Below are positions 45,681-54,443 of a stretch of DNA of 54,443 bases, piece by piece. The notes beneath the pieces are model-generated. The model had not been told where the DNA came from. It worked only from the letters and a program-made list of their open reading frames with translations, and did no database searches. The stretch is taken from the NCBI GenBank assembly GCA_012522045.1, contig JAAYLC010000030.1:1-54443 (forward strand), given 5' to 3'. The stretch is from Bacteroidota bacterium. GTDB taxonomy: Bacteria; Bacteroidota; Bacteroidia; Flavobacteriales; Flavobacteriaceae. The first letter of the stretch is position 1. Every line of letters begins with the position of its first letter. The translations under genes were made by a program, and so were the position numbers.

Positions 45681-47081
45681 TTATTCTGTAACAACGCCAT
45701 TTCCTTTGGCTTTCCAATCTGCCATTCCTCCGGTGTAATTGAGGATATTGTGGATTCCGGCTCTTTTCAGCAAGGAACTTGCAATCGTGGAACGCATTCC
45801 GCTTTGGCAGTGAATAATCACTTCTTTATCGGATGCAATTTTATCGGTATTCTCTAAAAGTGTTCCCAAGAAAACGTGATTTGCTCCTTGGATATGTCCG
45901 GACTTAAATTCAGATGTCCCTCTCACATCGACGATTTGCACATTATCCGCACCCATTTTCTCTTTTACCGTGCTTTCATCAATATTGGTCACAGACGCTA
46001 AAGATTCGGCATTTTCAAGCACGGTATCAATTCCGATAAACCCTTGAATGTTATCTAAACCGATGCGCATCAGCATACGTGTTAATTCTTCTTTTCTGTC
46101 TAAATCTGCCATGAGGATAAACTGCTCATCATAATCTAAAAACCAACCCATCCACGTTGCGAATGACTTATTTCCGGGAATGTTGATTGCTCCCGGAAGA
46201 TGTCCTTTGGTAAATGCATCTTTATTGCGCGTATCGATAAGTTTTACTCCGTTTTGAAGCGCTTGTTGTACCGTTTCAAAAGAAAGTATCGGATGGTTTG
46301 GAACTTCAGTTAACAACGGTCGGTTTACCTTGTTCAGTTTTTTCATCATCGCAAAGTAACGTGGAGGCTCCGGCTGATCGGCGAGTAAGTAGTTGACGAA
46401 TCCTTCTTCGTCATTTTCAAATCTGAAAGCCCAATTGGCATGTTTTTCATATCCGACTGTCGAACTCGGCACCGCTCCAAGACTTTTCCCGCAAGCAGAA
46501 CCTGCACCGTGACCCGGCCATACTTGAATAAATTCTTTTAATTCAGAAAACCGCTGAATGGATTCATACATTTGTTTTGCGCCGAGTTCCTTAGTGTCTT
46601 GAATTCCGGCTGCTTTTTCAAGCAAATCCGGACGCCCGATATCTCCTACAAAAACAAAATCTCCCGTAAAAATTATAACTGGTTCGTCGGTGGCAGGATG
46701 ATCGGTCAATAAAAACGAAATGCTTTCGGGAGTGTGACCGGGAGTATGCAAAACTTCTAAAGAGAGATTTCCTACTTTAATGACATCTTTATGCTTCAAA
46801 CCCTGGTGCGGAAATTCATACTGCCAATCCGGTCCGCCTTCATCTGACAAATACATTTGTGCTCCGGTAACCGCTGCCAACTCTCTGGAACCCGAAAGAA
46901 AATCCGCATGAATATGCGTTTCCGCAATATGCGTGATTTTTAAATTGTTTTCTTTGGCTATTTTTAAATAGTCATCAATGTCTCGTTTGGCATCAATTAC
47001 AATCGATTCTCCGGTTGCCTGACAACCGATTAAATAACTTCCTTGTGATAAGGTCTTGTCATAAATATGTTGAAAAAACAT
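45681..47081 (-). CDS. Persulfide dioxygenase-rhodanese fusion (CstB/ETHE1-like)
   Basis: A 466-residue cytosolic protein with an N-terminal metallo-beta-lactamase domain (1-240) and two rhodanese domains (about 265-355 and 375-462). The metal motif is ETHIHADF: His56, with His116 (TPGHTPES) and Asp141 (FTGDF) as the other ligands. Phe61 replaces the second-site His, fitting the single iron of ETHE1-type persulfide dioxygenases. The first rhodanese lacks a Cys in its active loop (MADLDRKEE). The second has Cys425 in IHCQSGMRS. The expected role is oxidation of persulfides, with sulfur moved to or from thiosulfate. An operator-like palindrome lies upstream (47132-47157). Confidence 0.9.
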   Translation of the reverse strand: MFFQHIYDKTLSQGSYLIGCQATGESIVIDAKRDIDDYLKIAKENNLKITHIAETHIHADFLSGSRELAAVTGAQMYLSDEGGPDWQYEFPHQGLKHKDVIKVGNLSLEVLHTPGHTPESISFLLTDHPATDEPVIIFTGDFVFVGDIGRPDLLEKAAGIQDTKELGAKQMYESIQRFSELKEFIQVWPGHGAGSACGKSLGAVPSSTVGYEKHANWAFRFENDEEGFVNYLLADQPEPPRYFAMMKKLNKVNRPLLTEVPNHPILSFETVQQALQNGVKLIDTRNKDAFTKGHLPGAINIPGNKSFATWMGWFLDYDEQFILMADLDRKEELTRMLMRIGLDNIQGFIGIDTVLENAESLASVTNIDESTVKEKMGADNVQIVDVRGTSEFKSGHIQGANHVFLGTLLENTDKIASDKEVIIHCQSGMRSTIASSLLKRAGIHNILNYTGGMADWKAKGNGVVTE

Positions 47082-47131
47082 AACTTCTATTTTTAAATTT
47101 ATTCAAGTTGAAAATATACAATGCATATTTA

Positions 47132-47157
47132 ATTTGTAAAATTACAGATTTACAAAT
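47132..47157. promoter_or_regulatory. Palindromic operator candidate before the persulfide dioxygenase
   Basis: ATTTGTAAA (47132-47140) and TTTACAAAT (47149-47157) are a perfect 9-bp inverted repeat around ATTACAGA. An additional TGTAA/TTACA pair is nested inside. It lies 51-76 bases before the start codon, upstream of a near-consensus TATATTTT (47118-47111). It also overlaps the region just after the TlpA stop, where no T-run follows, so it is more likely a protein-binding site than a terminator. The regulator is unknown. Confidence 0.5.
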
Positions 47158-47178
47158 AATTATATCCTAACTTCTTTT

Positions 47179-47742
47179 TTATTCATCCAATAAGTCGTCC
47201 AATAAATTTCTCACTTTTTTGCTGTTCCAATCTGCTACGCCTGTTTCCTTGATGGCTATGGCTCCTTCTTTAGAAATTACGAACGTGGTTGGCAATGCTC
47301 GAGATTCCAGTTGCTTCGGTGCGGCGTATCGTTGAAAATAAATCAGCAAATCGTATCCGTGTTTTTGCATAAAAGTATCTACTCTTTCTTTTTCTTCGGA
47401 GGTAACAAATAGAAATTCTACTTTGCTTCCGTAACCATCATAAAGTTTTTGAAACGACGGTATTTCCGCTACACACGGTGGGCACCAGGTTGCCCAAAAA
47501 TTTAAAACAACAACCTTGTCTTTGACTAGTTGAAAGGAATAAGGCGTTTCTTCAAAGGTCATTAACATCCAATCATAATCGTTGAGAATCTCTCGCTTAT
47601 TTTCAGAAGTTGTCGAAGGTGAAAATGAAATCAGTCGTTGTACTGTGACCATAATGGGCATCCTTGTTTGCGGAATTATCAACAATGCCAAAAAAAGCAC
47701 AAACAAAATGTTGCTCCAATTTTTTACAAAAAACTTTTTCAT
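47179..47742 (-). CDS. TlpA-family thioredoxin, membrane anchored
   Basis: A 187-residue protein with an N-terminal membrane segment (about 10-25), probably an uncleaved anchor, and a periplasmic thioredoxin domain. The redox site is WATWCPPC (Cys87, Cys90), and the cis-proline loop is RALPTTFVIS. TlpA-type proteins reduce disulfides for cytochrome c maturation or protein repair outside the cytosol. It is transcribed away from aconitase after a terminator, and the dioxygenase gene follows after 97 bases. Its promoter is not obvious. Confidence 0.9.
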   Translation of the reverse strand: MKKFFVKNWSNILFVLFLALLIIPQTRMPIMVTVQRLISFSPSTTSENKREILNDYDWMLMTFEETPYSFQLVKDKVVVLNFWATWCPPCVAEIPSFQKLYDGYGSKVEFLFVTSEEKERVDTFMQKHGYDLLIYFQRYAAPKQLESRALPTTFVISKEGAIAIKETGVADWNSKKVRNLLDDLLDE

Positions 47743-47754
47743 TTCACTTCAAAA

Positions 47755-47789
47755 ATAAAAACCCTACAAAACGGCTGTTTTGCAGGGTT
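47755..47789 (-). terminator. Terminator of the aconitase gene
   Basis: GTTTTGCAGGGTT (47777-47789) pairs with AACCCTACAAAAC (47760-47772) with one mismatch and a 4-base loop. On the minus strand it is followed by TTTATTTTTG. It lies 24 bases after the stop codon. Confidence 0.82.
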
Positions 47790-47813
47790 AAAAGCTATTA
47801 AAATGCGCTTGGT

Positions 47814-50078
47814 TTATGCACTTTGTTTTTTTATTAAGTTCAATGCAGAGCCTTCACGATACCATTCAATCTGGGCACTGTTGTATGAATGATTTGCCAT
47901 AATGGTATCTTTGCTTCCATCGCTGTGAATCACTTCGATAGTCAAAGGTTTTCCTTCAGCAAATTGGTCAATATCGACAAAATTGAACGTATCGTCTTCT
48001 TGAATCAAGTCGTAATCGGCTTCATTTGCAAAAGTAATCCCGAGCATTCCTTGTTTTTTCAAGTTCGTTTCGTGAATTCTGGCAAATGACTTTACTAAAA
48101 CAACAGCTACGCCGAGATGTCGTGGTTGCATTGCTGCATGTTCACGAGAAGATCCTTCTCCATAATTATGGTCTCCAACCACAATTGTTTTAATTCCATT
48201 CGCTTTATAGGCTCTTTGAACATTTGGAACGCCGTCATATTTTCCGGTAAGCTGATTTTTTACAAAATTCGTCTGCTGATTGAAAGCATTCACAGCACCG
48301 ATTAGGGTATTGTTTGCGATATTGTCCAAATGACCTCGGTAACGCAACCACGGACCTGCCATAGAAATGTGGTCGGTAGTACATTTTCCGTGTGCTTTAA
48401 TCAATAATTTCACGCCTTGCAATTCGCTGTCTTTAATAGGCTCAAAAGGTTCTAATAGCTGCAAACGATCACTGTCCGGATTTACAATAACTTCTACGTC
48501 ACTTCCGTCTTTTTTAGGAGCAATATAGCCATTGTCATCCACTTCAAAACCTTCAGGCGGCAATTCGATTCCGCGAGGTTCGTCAAGTTTTACTTCTTCG
48601 CCGTCTTCATTAATGAGTGTATCGTTCATCGGGTCAAAATCCAATCTTCCCGAAATGGCAATCGCTGCCACCATTTCCGGGGAGCCCACAAAAGCGTGGG
48701 TGTTAGGATTTCCGTCTGCACGTTTGGAGAAGTTTCTGTTAAACGAGTGTACGATGGTATTCTTTTCGTCGCCTTTACGGTCGCTTCTGTCCCACTGTCC
48801 GATACAAGGACCGCAAGCATTGGTAAATATGGTAGTTTTTAAATCTTCAAAGATTTTCAAAATTCCGTCACGTTCGGCTGTATATCGAATTTGTTCAGAT
48901 CCCGGATTAATCCCCAAATCACTTTTTGGAACTAATTTTTTCTCAATGGCTTGCTTGGCGATGGATGCCGCTCGTGTTAAATCTTCGTAAGAAGAGTTTG
49001 TACAAGAACCAATCAATCCCCAATCCACTTTAATCGGCCAATCGTTTTCTTTGGCTTTTTGTCCCAATTCTCCTACCGGTGTGGCAAGATCTGGAGTAAA
49101 AGGACCGTTTAAATGAGGTCTTAATGTAGATAAATCGATTTCAATAACTTGATCAAAATAAGCTTCCGGATTCTCATATACTTCTGCATCACCTGTCAAA
49201 TATTCTTTGATTTTATTGGCTTCATCTGCAATTTCATCACGTCCGGTAGCTCTAAGGAAACGCTCCATAGATTCGTCATAACCAAAAGTAGAAGTCGTAG
49301 CACCGATTTCTGCCCCCATATTACAAATGGTTCCTTTCCCCGTGCACGACAAGTTTTTGGCTCCGGGTCCGAAATATTCGAGAATTGCTCCCGTTCCGCC
49401 TTTTACCGTTAGAATCCCTGCCACTTTTAAAATCACATCTTTCGATGCCGTCCAACCGTTTAGTTTTCCAGTCAGCTTCACACCAATAAGTTTTGGAAAA
49501 CGCAATTCCCAAGGCATGCCAGCCATCACGTCAACAGCATCTGCTCCTCCTACTCCCACAGCGACCATTCCGAGTCCGCCTGCATTTACGGTGTGGCTGT
49601 CTGTTCCAATCATCATCCCTCCCGGAAATGCATAATTTTCAAGAACTACCTGGTGAATAATTCCGGCGCCGGGTTTCCAGAATCCGATGCCGTATTTATT
49701 TGAAACCGATTCTAAGAAATTAAATACTTCGCTACTGGATTCATTCGCACGAATCAAATCGGGTACAGCACCTTGTTTTGCCTGAATGAGGTGATCGCAA
49801 TGCACGGTGGTAGGCACGGCAACTTTCTTTTTTCCGGCTTGCATAAACTGCAATAAAGCCATTTGTGCAGTTGCATCTTGACAAGCAATTCTGTCTGGAG
49901 CAAAATCAACATAATCTTTTCCACGTTGAAGAACTTTAGTGGGATTTCCGTCCCATAAATGAGAATAGAGTATTTTTTCAGAAAGCGTCAACGGTTTTCC
50001 TATCAGTTCACGAGCTTTGTCAACCCGCTCAGGAATTCGTTCATAAACTTTCTTAATCATGTCGATATCGAATGCCAT
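47814..50078 (-). CDS. Aconitate hydratase (mitochondrial-type)
   Basis: A 754-residue TCA-cycle enzyme interconverting citrate and isocitrate through a 4Fe-4S cluster. The cluster Cys are 359 ([11 protein letters not shown]), 422 and 425 ([10 protein letters not shown]), within one residue of the mitochondrial enzyme's 358, 421 and 424. Other marks are [30 protein letters not shown] near the N-terminus, [21 protein letters not shown], and the swivel domain with [10 protein letters not shown] and [18 protein letters not shown]. Length and similarity favour the mitochondrial-type form over bacterial AcnA (about 890 residues) or AcnB. Confidence 0.96.
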   Translation of the reverse strand: MAFDIDMIKKVYERIPERVDKARELIGKPLTLSEKILYSHLWDGNPTKVLQRGKDYVDFAPDRIACQDATAQMALLQFMQAGKKKVAVPTTVHCDHLIQAKQGAVPDLIRANESSSEVFNFLESVSNKYGIGFWKPGAGIIHQVVLENYAFPGGMMIGTDSHTVNAGGLGMVAVGVGGADAVDVMAGMPWELRFPKLIGVKLTGKLNGWTASKDVILKVAGILTVKGGTGAILEYFGPGAKNLSCTGKGTICNMGAEIGATTSTFGYDESMERFLRATGRDEIADEANKIKEYLTGDAEVYENPEAYFDQVIEIDLSTLRPHLNGPFTPDLATPVGELGQKAKENDWPIKVDWGLIGSCTNSSYEDLTRAASIAKQAIEKKLVPKSDLGINPGSEQIRYTAERDGILKIFEDLKTTIFTNACGPCIGQWDRSDRKGDEKNTIVHSFNRNFSKRADGNPNTHAFVGSPEMVAAIAISGRLDFDPMNDTLINEDGEEVKLDEPRGIELPPEGFEVDDNGYIAPKKDGSDVEVIVNPDSDRLQLLEPFEPIKDSELQGVKLLIKAHGKCTTDHISMAGPWLRYRGHLDNIANNTLIGAVNAFNQQTNFVKNQLTGKYDGVPNVQRAYKANGIKTIVVGDHNYGEGSSREHAAMQPRHLGVAVVLVKSFARIHETNLKKQGMLGITFANEADYDLIQEDDTFNFVDIDQFAEGKPLTIEVIHSDGSKDTIMANHSYNSAQIEWYREGSALNLIKKQSA

Positions 50079-50119
50079 AGTCTGTTTTATTTAAATTATT
50101 ATGTGAGATTTTTCGAGTG

Positions 50120-50127
50120 CAAAGATA
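50120..50127 (-). promoter_or_regulatory. -7 box of the aconitase gene
   Basis: Minus-strand TATCTTTG, a perfect TAnnTTTG box, lies 41 bases before the ATG. The nearest TTG copies are 13 or 28 bases upstream, outside the usual spacing. Confidence 0.4.
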
Positions 50128-50276
50128 CAAAACAGCGTGTCAATTAAAAAATAATCAACAAAAGAGGTGTTACGCAAAATGATTTTCATCAAAATAGCGA
50201 ATTTTCAATAAAAAAATTATGAAAATGATGTTTTCAACGTTTAAAAATAAGAATTTAATAATCTTTCCTATTTATT

Positions 50277-51230
50277 TTAGAACAAGCTTTTTATGATTTC
50301 ATCAATGGAAAGACCTTCGGCTTCTGCTTTGTAGTTTTTTATCATCCGATGACGAAGGATGCCGACGGCTACTTTTTGAACGTTTTCAATATCCGGTGAA
50401 AATTTTCCTTGCAGTGCAGCATGTGCTTTCGCCGCAAGAATTAAATTTTGTGAAGCCCGCGGACCGGCTCCCCAATCAACGTAATTCTTTACTAATTCCG
50501 GAGCTTCGGGAGAATTGGGTCGTGTTTTTCCGACAAGTCTCACAGCGTATTCCACTACGTTGTCAGCAACGGGAATGCGACGAATCAACTGTTGAAAATC
50601 GATTATTTCCTGACTTGTAAAAAGCGGTTGAACAGTGGCTGTTTTTCCGGCAGTAGTCATTTTAACGACTTCAACTTCTTCTTCAAAACTTGGATATTCC
50701 AAATTGATGGCAAACATAAAACGGTCGAGTTGCGCTTCCGGAAGCGGATACGTTCCTTCTTGTTCGATTGGGTTTTGGGTAGCCAACACAAAATAAGGCA
50801 ATTCCATTTTATAATGTCTCCCGGCAACCGTTACCGCACGTTCTTGCATTGCTTCCAGCAACGCTGCTTGTGTTTTTGGAGGCGTTCGGTTAATCTCATC
50901 CGCAAGAATAATATTTGCAAAAAGAGGTCCTTTTATAAATTTAAATTCTCTGTTGGTATCGAGGATTTCAGAGCCCAAAATATCGCTTGGCATCAAATCG
51001 GGTGTAAATTGAATACGTTTAAAATCCAATCCGAGTGCTTGCGCAACCGTATTTACCAACAAGGTTTTTGCAAGACCCGGGACCCCTATCAAAAGCGCAT
51101 GACCTCCGGAAAATATAGCGAGTAATACTTGCTCAACAACTTCGTCTTGCCCGACAATAACTTTTCTAATTTCTTGTCTTAATGTGTTGTATTTAGATAC
51201 CAGTTCTGAAACTGCCGCAACGTCTGACAT
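50277..51230 (-). CDS. MoxR-family AAA+ ATPase
   Basis: A 317-residue cytosolic AAA+ ATPase. It shows IFSGGHALLIGVPGLAKTLLVNTVA (Walker A with the MoxR-type GxxGxxKT), FKFIKGPLFANIILADEINRTPPKTQAALLEAMQE (Walker B and sensor region), LPYFVLATQNPIEQEGTYPLPEAQLDRFMF (sensor 1 and Arg finger) and GPRASQNLILAAKAHA (sensor 2). MoxR proteins usually work with a DUF58 protein and von Willebrand factor A proteins to mature other proteins. Those partners are absent here; instead it follows three PPIase genes with a 28-base gap, suggesting a role tied to envelope protein folding. Confidence 0.93.
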   Translation of the reverse strand: MSDVAAVSELVSKYNTLRQEIRKVIVGQDEVVEQVLLAIFSGGHALLIGVPGLAKTLLVNTVAQALGLDFKRIQFTPDLMPSDILGSEILDTNREFKFIKGPLFANIILADEINRTPPKTQAALLEAMQERAVTVAGRHYKMELPYFVLATQNPIEQEGTYPLPEAQLDRFMFAINLEYPSFEEEVEVVKMTTAGKTATVQPLFTSQEIIDFQQLIRRIPVADNVVEYAVRLVGKTRPNSPEAPELVKNYVDWGAGPRASQNLILAAKAHAALQGKFSPDIENVQKVAVGILRHRMIKNYKAEAEGLSIDEIIKSLF

Positions 51231-51258
51231 TTTTATTTCTTATTAAATATTAATGATA

Positions 51259-52689
51259 TTATTTTAACCAATCAATTTCAAAATTACAATCTTCATAATC
51301 TTCATTCACGTGAACATAAACTGATTCCAAAATATCGTCCTGCCATTTTGTAATGGTTTTAATCTGTTTTTCGCGCAGTGCCAATTGCTTGATTCTTTCG
51401 TAATCTTTTACATAATCAGCTGTATGCTCCGGATATTTTTTGGTTACCGTATACAGTTTAAACAGTCCTTTTCCGGTACGATCTCGGTCCGTTATCACAT
51501 TGGAAACTTCCCCTTCATTCAAGTTGTAAACATACGCACTAAAAGTCGGATCCATTTTTGTTAAATCAAATCGGGTATCAAAACTCATCGGATTGATGAG
51601 TTGACCGCCATTGTTCCGTGTTTCTTTATCGGTTGAATATTTCCGCGCTGCTTCGGCAAAAGTGAGTTCTCCGGATTGAATTTCTTTGCGGATGTTGGTA
51701 ATTTTTTCGTGAGCCGCATCAATCGCTGCTTGCGAAACTTCCGGAAACAATAAAATATGACGCACATCCACTTCTTGTCCTCGAATGCGTTCAACATATA
51801 ATATATGCCAACCGAAATCGGTTTCAAAAGGTTCACTTACTTCGCCTTCCATCAAGGAAAACGCCATGTCTTTAAACTCTTTTGCCATGGGCGAATCTCT
51901 TTTGAGTCCTTCGTACAGTCCGCCTCTTCTCGCCGAACCGGGATCTTTGGAATAAAGTACGGCTTTGGTTGAAAAACTTGAATTGTTTTCAAGGACATCG
52001 GCACGCATCACTCGTAATCTTGAAATCACATCAGCAATGGCTTCTTCCGAAATTTCAGGTTCGATTACAATTTGAGCAATTTCAACTTCGGTGGGAAATA
52101 CCGGACGTTCTTCTTCAGGAATGCTGTAAAAGAAAGTGCGAACTTCTTCAGGAGTAACCTCCAGTTTATCGATTATTTTTTGTTGCATCAAACTGGACAA
52201 CCGATTCATTTTGTTTGCTTCAAAAAGTTCTTTGCGCAAATCGGTCATGCTTTCTTTGCGATAAAAAGAAACTACTCTTTCTTCACTCCCCAATTCACCT
52301 ATCATATATTGTAACTGCTGATCGGTCATAGCATTAATTTCAGCATCGGAAACCATGATGCTGTCTTGTTTTGCCTGATGTGCATAGAGTTTGTCCTCCA
52401 TAAGCTTCCCCAGTAATTGACAGCGCGAGATTCCGTCTGTATTAATCCCTTGAGAACGCATCTCAAAATACCCTTTGTCAATATCGGTATCCAGGATTAC
52501 ATATTCTCCCACAACGGCACTTATTCCTTCAGCTTTAAAACGCTTAAAACTCTGCGGAACAGTGTCTTGCACTATTGTTTCTTCTTGTTCTTCTTTCTCT
52601 TCAACAACGCCTTCTTCATTAGGTTCCAAAACAATTTGTGCCTGTGTGAACGTGCATGTGAACAGAAAAAACCATATGATTTTATTCAT
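51259..52689 (-). CDS. SurA-like periplasmic peptidyl-prolyl isomerase
   Basis: A 476-residue exported chaperone. The frame is open from 52704, but the ATG at 52689 opens directly onto the signal peptide MNKIIWFFLFTCTFTQAQ. An acidic linker (EEKEEQEE) precedes a SurA N-terminal domain with VGEYVILDTDIDKGYFEMRSQG. Two parvulin domains follow, roughly 180-285 (EIAQIVIEP, LYSKDPGSARRGGLYEG, PFETDFGWHILYVE) and 290-400 (DVRHILLFP, YSTDKETRNNGGQL). It should guide outer-membrane proteins. The start overlaps the upstream gene by 8 bases. Confidence 0.9.
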   Translation of the reverse strand: MNKIIWFFLFTCTFTQAQIVLEPNEEGVVEEKEEQEETIVQDTVPQSFKRFKAEGISAVVGEYVILDTDIDKGYFEMRSQGINTDGISRCQLLGKLMEDKLYAHQAKQDSIMVSDAEINAMTDQQLQYMIGELGSEERVVSFYRKESMTDLRKELFEANKMNRLSSLMQQKIIDKLEVTPEEVRTFFYSIPEEERPVFPTEVEIAQIVIEPEISEEAIADVISRLRVMRADVLENNSSFSTKAVLYSKDPGSARRGGLYEGLKRDSPMAKEFKDMAFSLMEGEVSEPFETDFGWHILYVERIRGQEVDVRHILLFPEVSQAAIDAAHEKITNIRKEIQSGELTFAEAARKYSTDKETRNNGGQLINPMSFDTRFDLTKMDPTFSAYVYNLNEGEVSNVITDRDRTGKGLFKLYTVTKKYPEHTADYVKDYERIKQLALREKQIKTITKWQDDILESVYVHVNEDYEDCNFEIDWLK

Positions 52690-53533
52690 AGTCATAAATT
52701 TCAAATACGTTATTTTTTATTGCATCTCTCGTAAGATCAACTTCAAATTTATTAATCAAATCTAATTTTCTTTTGTTGATAATAATTTGTTTCAGCGTTG
52801 GTTTAATAAATTGTAGCGGTGCCACATCTTGAATGTTCCGAACGTCTTCTACTTTTACAAAATAAATCCCGAGCGAATCTTTTAATTCAGTAAATGTATC
52901 TTCTTTAATTGCCGATGCATTTTCTTTCAAAATCGGAAGCAATGTAAACAAATTATCCTGTTTTACCCATACGGAATCATTCAGATTTGAAGAATTAAAT
53001 CCATAGCTCTGACTCATCAACAGTAATTTATCGGCTTCTTCAAAGTCGACAAAATGTTTTTTAATGGTGTTTGCTCCTTCATAATCGGGCGAAAGATGGA
53101 TGTATCGCATCTTTAAAAGAACATCATTTAATCGGAAATTTTCTTTGTTTTCTTCATAATATGATTTGTATTCCTCATCAGAAATCACGCTGTCCAAATG
53201 TTTGCTTACTACCATATTGATATAAGCATCGGTGAGTAAATCAGAGCGGTACTGACTGACCAGATTTTCATAGCGTTGCAATTCTTGCTCCGGCAAATTA
53301 ACTTGTGCTCTGTCAATGAGAATCATTCTCCGCGCCCATCGTTCAATAAAATTCCGGACTATAAACGTACTGTCTTCCGGCGAAGCGCCTTGCGGAACGA
53401 TGTTTTCTATATCGGCTTTGGTAAGGTAGTTTGTATTTACACGTGCCACTACATCCTTCTGAGGTTCTTCTTCAAAATATTGACAAGAAACCAGCGTAAA
53501 TAAAAACAAAAAAAAGATAGTTCGGACAATCAC
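52682..53533 (-). CDS. PPIase-like lipoprotein
   Basis: A 283-residue lipoprotein with a lipobox ending in LVSC at about residue 17, then KDVVARVNTNYLTKADIENIVP, the SurA/PpiC-type N-terminal motif. A helical chaperone region has EEYKSYYEENKENFRLND, a typical approach to a parvulin domain. The following ~120 residues are poorly matched to a parvulin active site, so catalysis is doubtful. The start is a GTG that overlaps the preceding stop by one base (TAGTG at 53535-53531), a coupling signal. It lies in the middle of the three-gene chaperone run. Confidence 0.8.
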   Translation of the reverse strand: MIVRTIFFLFLFTLVSCQYFEEEPQKDVVARVNTNYLTKADIENIVPQGASPEDSTFIVRNFIERWARRMILIDRAQVNLPEQELQRYENLVSQYRSDLLTDAYINMVVSKHLDSVISDEEYKSYYEENKENFRLNDVLLKMRYIHLSPDYEGANTIKKHFVDFEEADKLLLMSQSYGFNSSNLNDSVWVKQDNLFTLLPILKENASAIKEDTFTELKDSLGIYFVKVEDVRNIQDVAPLQFIKPTLKQIIINKRKLDLINKFEVDLTRDAIKNNVFEIYDYE

Positions 53534-54443
53534 TACAATTCTCTTCTAAGCTTTCGCAACATTCTTTTTCGAACCTTCACATCGTAATTTTGGTGCAAAT
53601 AATCCAGCCATTCTTTTTCCAATTGCTGTTGATATTGACTGATTACAATGCCGCGAACATCATCCAAGGTTTTTGGAGATTCCGGAAGTACTTCATTTAC
53701 CAAAACGACTGTGTACGATCCGTTATCAGTAGTATAAATATCTGAAATTCCTTTTTTGAATTCAAAATTCTCAGGAAGTGTCGGATGAGTAGCTTCAAAA
53801 GCGCCGTTGCTCAAAATCACATTCACGGTTTCGCCTTCATTGAGCGTTTTACGAATTTCTTCGGGCGTTTTTCCTTCTTCCAACATTTTCTTTACTCGCT
53901 GAGCTTGCTCTTGAGAAGTAGCAGAGAAAATAGTTCCTTCTACCCTTTCATTCCAACGATAATTGTGCTTTATTTTTTCAAAATACGCTTGTAATCCCAG
54001 CGTGTCTTGTTGTGCTTTGGTCCAAATATTTCTATCCATCACATCAAAAATGAGCAATCCGTCGCGGTATTCATTTAAGATAGCAGCATAATCCGGATTT
54101 TCTTTTTCTAGTTTTTCTTTAAAGTAATCTTTGACGGTTTCAATTTCAAACTCATCATACAGATTTGAAAGAATTGCTTCTTTGCTTGGAAACGGACGCA
54201 TGGTTTTTTGTTTCACCTCCAAAAACTTGGCAAAATCAGAAAATTTATAGCTTTTGTTTCCAATTCGGAAAAGCAATTTATCGTCTTTTTCAGCAATGGG
54301 CTCCATCACCCATTTACGTCTGGCAATGGCAGTGTCCGGCAGATATGCTTGAAAAAAGGGCATAAAAGGTTCCCCTGGTTGAAATCCGTACTTAGCCTTG
54401 ATTTTTTTAGTGACCGTAAATGAAACTACTTTTGACCGATCGC
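53533..54443 (-). CDS. Periplasmic peptidyl-prolyl isomerase, C-terminal part
   Basis: The C-terminal 303 residues of a gene cut by the right edge. An ATG at 54363 exists, but the frame stays open to the edge with sensible sequence before it (KKIKAKYGFQPGEPFMPFF), so that ATG is internal. The segment has KDDKLLFRIGNKSYKFSDFAKFLE and WTKAQQDTLGLQAYFEKIKHNYRWNERVEGTIFSA, typical of large Bacteroidota PpiC proteins (about 650 residues) whose parvulin domains would mostly lie outside the window. It ends in a basic tail (RKRMLRKLRREL). It is the most upstream gene visible in this operon. Confidence 0.85.
   Translation of the reverse strand, partial: DRSKVVSFTVTKKIKAKYGFQPGEPFMPFFQAYLPDTAIARRKWVMEPIAEKDDKLLFRIGNKSYKFSDFAKFLEVKQKTMRPFPSKEAILSNLYDEFEIETVKDYFKEKLEKENPDYAAILNEYRDGLLIFDVMDRNIWTKAQQDTLGLQAYFEKIKHNYRWNERVEGTIFSATSQEQAQRVKKMLEEGKTPEEIRKTLNEGETVNVILSNGAFEATHPTLPENFEFKKGISDIYTTDNGSYTVVLVNEVLPESPKTLDDVRGIVISQYQQQLEKEWLDYLHQNYDVKVRKRMLRKLRREL

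Noticed and set aside
48532-48990. 152-codon frame opposite aconitase
   Set aside because: Shadow of the well-conserved aconitase gene; Ser-rich translation is typical of antisense frames.
54361-54363. ATG at 54363 as start of the last PPIase gene
   Set aside because: The frame stays open to the window edge with plausible protein sequence before it, and no signal peptide follows the ATG.
1-54443. tRNA, rRNA, riboswitch, prophage or insertion sequence
   Set aside because: No tRNA-like T-arm motif in an intergenic setting, no transposase or integrase, and no conserved riboswitch core was seen by eye; a covariance-model scan would be needed to exclude small RNAs.

Overview
The window is a stretch of AT-rich chromosome from a bacterium of the order Flavobacteriales (Bacteroidota). 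The main evidence is the gene content: DUF4294 and DUF4295 proteins, GldF and GldG gliding-motility genes, a giant exported protein with a type B type IX secretion (T9SS) sorting domain, and an S46 dipeptidyl-peptidase. Upstream regions also carry the Bacteroidota promoter pattern TTG-N(18-21)-TAnnTTTG. Genes are densely packed, with tail-to-tail pairs closed by bidirectional hairpin terminators. I saw no rRNA, tRNA, CRISPR array, prophage or insertion sequence.

Layout. 1-5.3 kb: DUF4294 protein, M42 aminopeptidase, topoisomerase IB, and purC with phoH. 5.4-10.3 kb: a run of SAM hydrolase, monooxygenase-like protein, gldF, gldG and dnaN; gldG carries an in-frame TAA at codon 246. 10.5-18.0 kb: one 2487-residue T9SS adhesin-like protein with about fifteen repeats of about 97 residues. 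18.6-20.5 kb: ftsY, then rpmB-rpmG-DUF4295 under its own promoter. 20.8-25.1 kb: a membrane GT2 glycosyltransferase, rimO and a GNAT-like protein. 25.1-31.1 kb: S9 peptidase, thioredoxin-like lipoprotein, methionine aminopeptidase, methyltransferase, sodium:solute symporter and a CoA-binding protein. 31.3-39.6 kb: recD-recC-recB. 39.7-44.8 kb: a DPP11-like S46 peptidase, a haem-c lipoprotein and an M3 peptidase. 44.9-50.1 kb: a uracil-DNA-glycosylase-superfamily protein, a persulfide dioxygenase/rhodanese fusion behind a palindrome, a TlpA-type thioredoxin and aconitase. 50.3 kb to the right edge: a MoxR ATPase downstream of three parvulin-type chaperones, the last cut by the edge.

Functional threads. 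One is peptide use: M42, S9, S46 and M3 peptidases plus type I MetAP suggest an organism that feeds on protein. Another is envelope and secretion: GldFG, the T9SS substrate, three periplasmic PPIases and the TlpA protein. A third is genome maintenance: DnaN, RecBCD, topoisomerase IB and a UDG-like enzyme.

Most of the window is ordinary core genome, and I found no clear undescribed multi-gene system. The points most worth a second look are the interrupted gldG, the operator-like palindrome before the persulfide dioxygenase, the complete recDCB operon, and the giant repeat protein with a long leader holding a short in-frame ORF.
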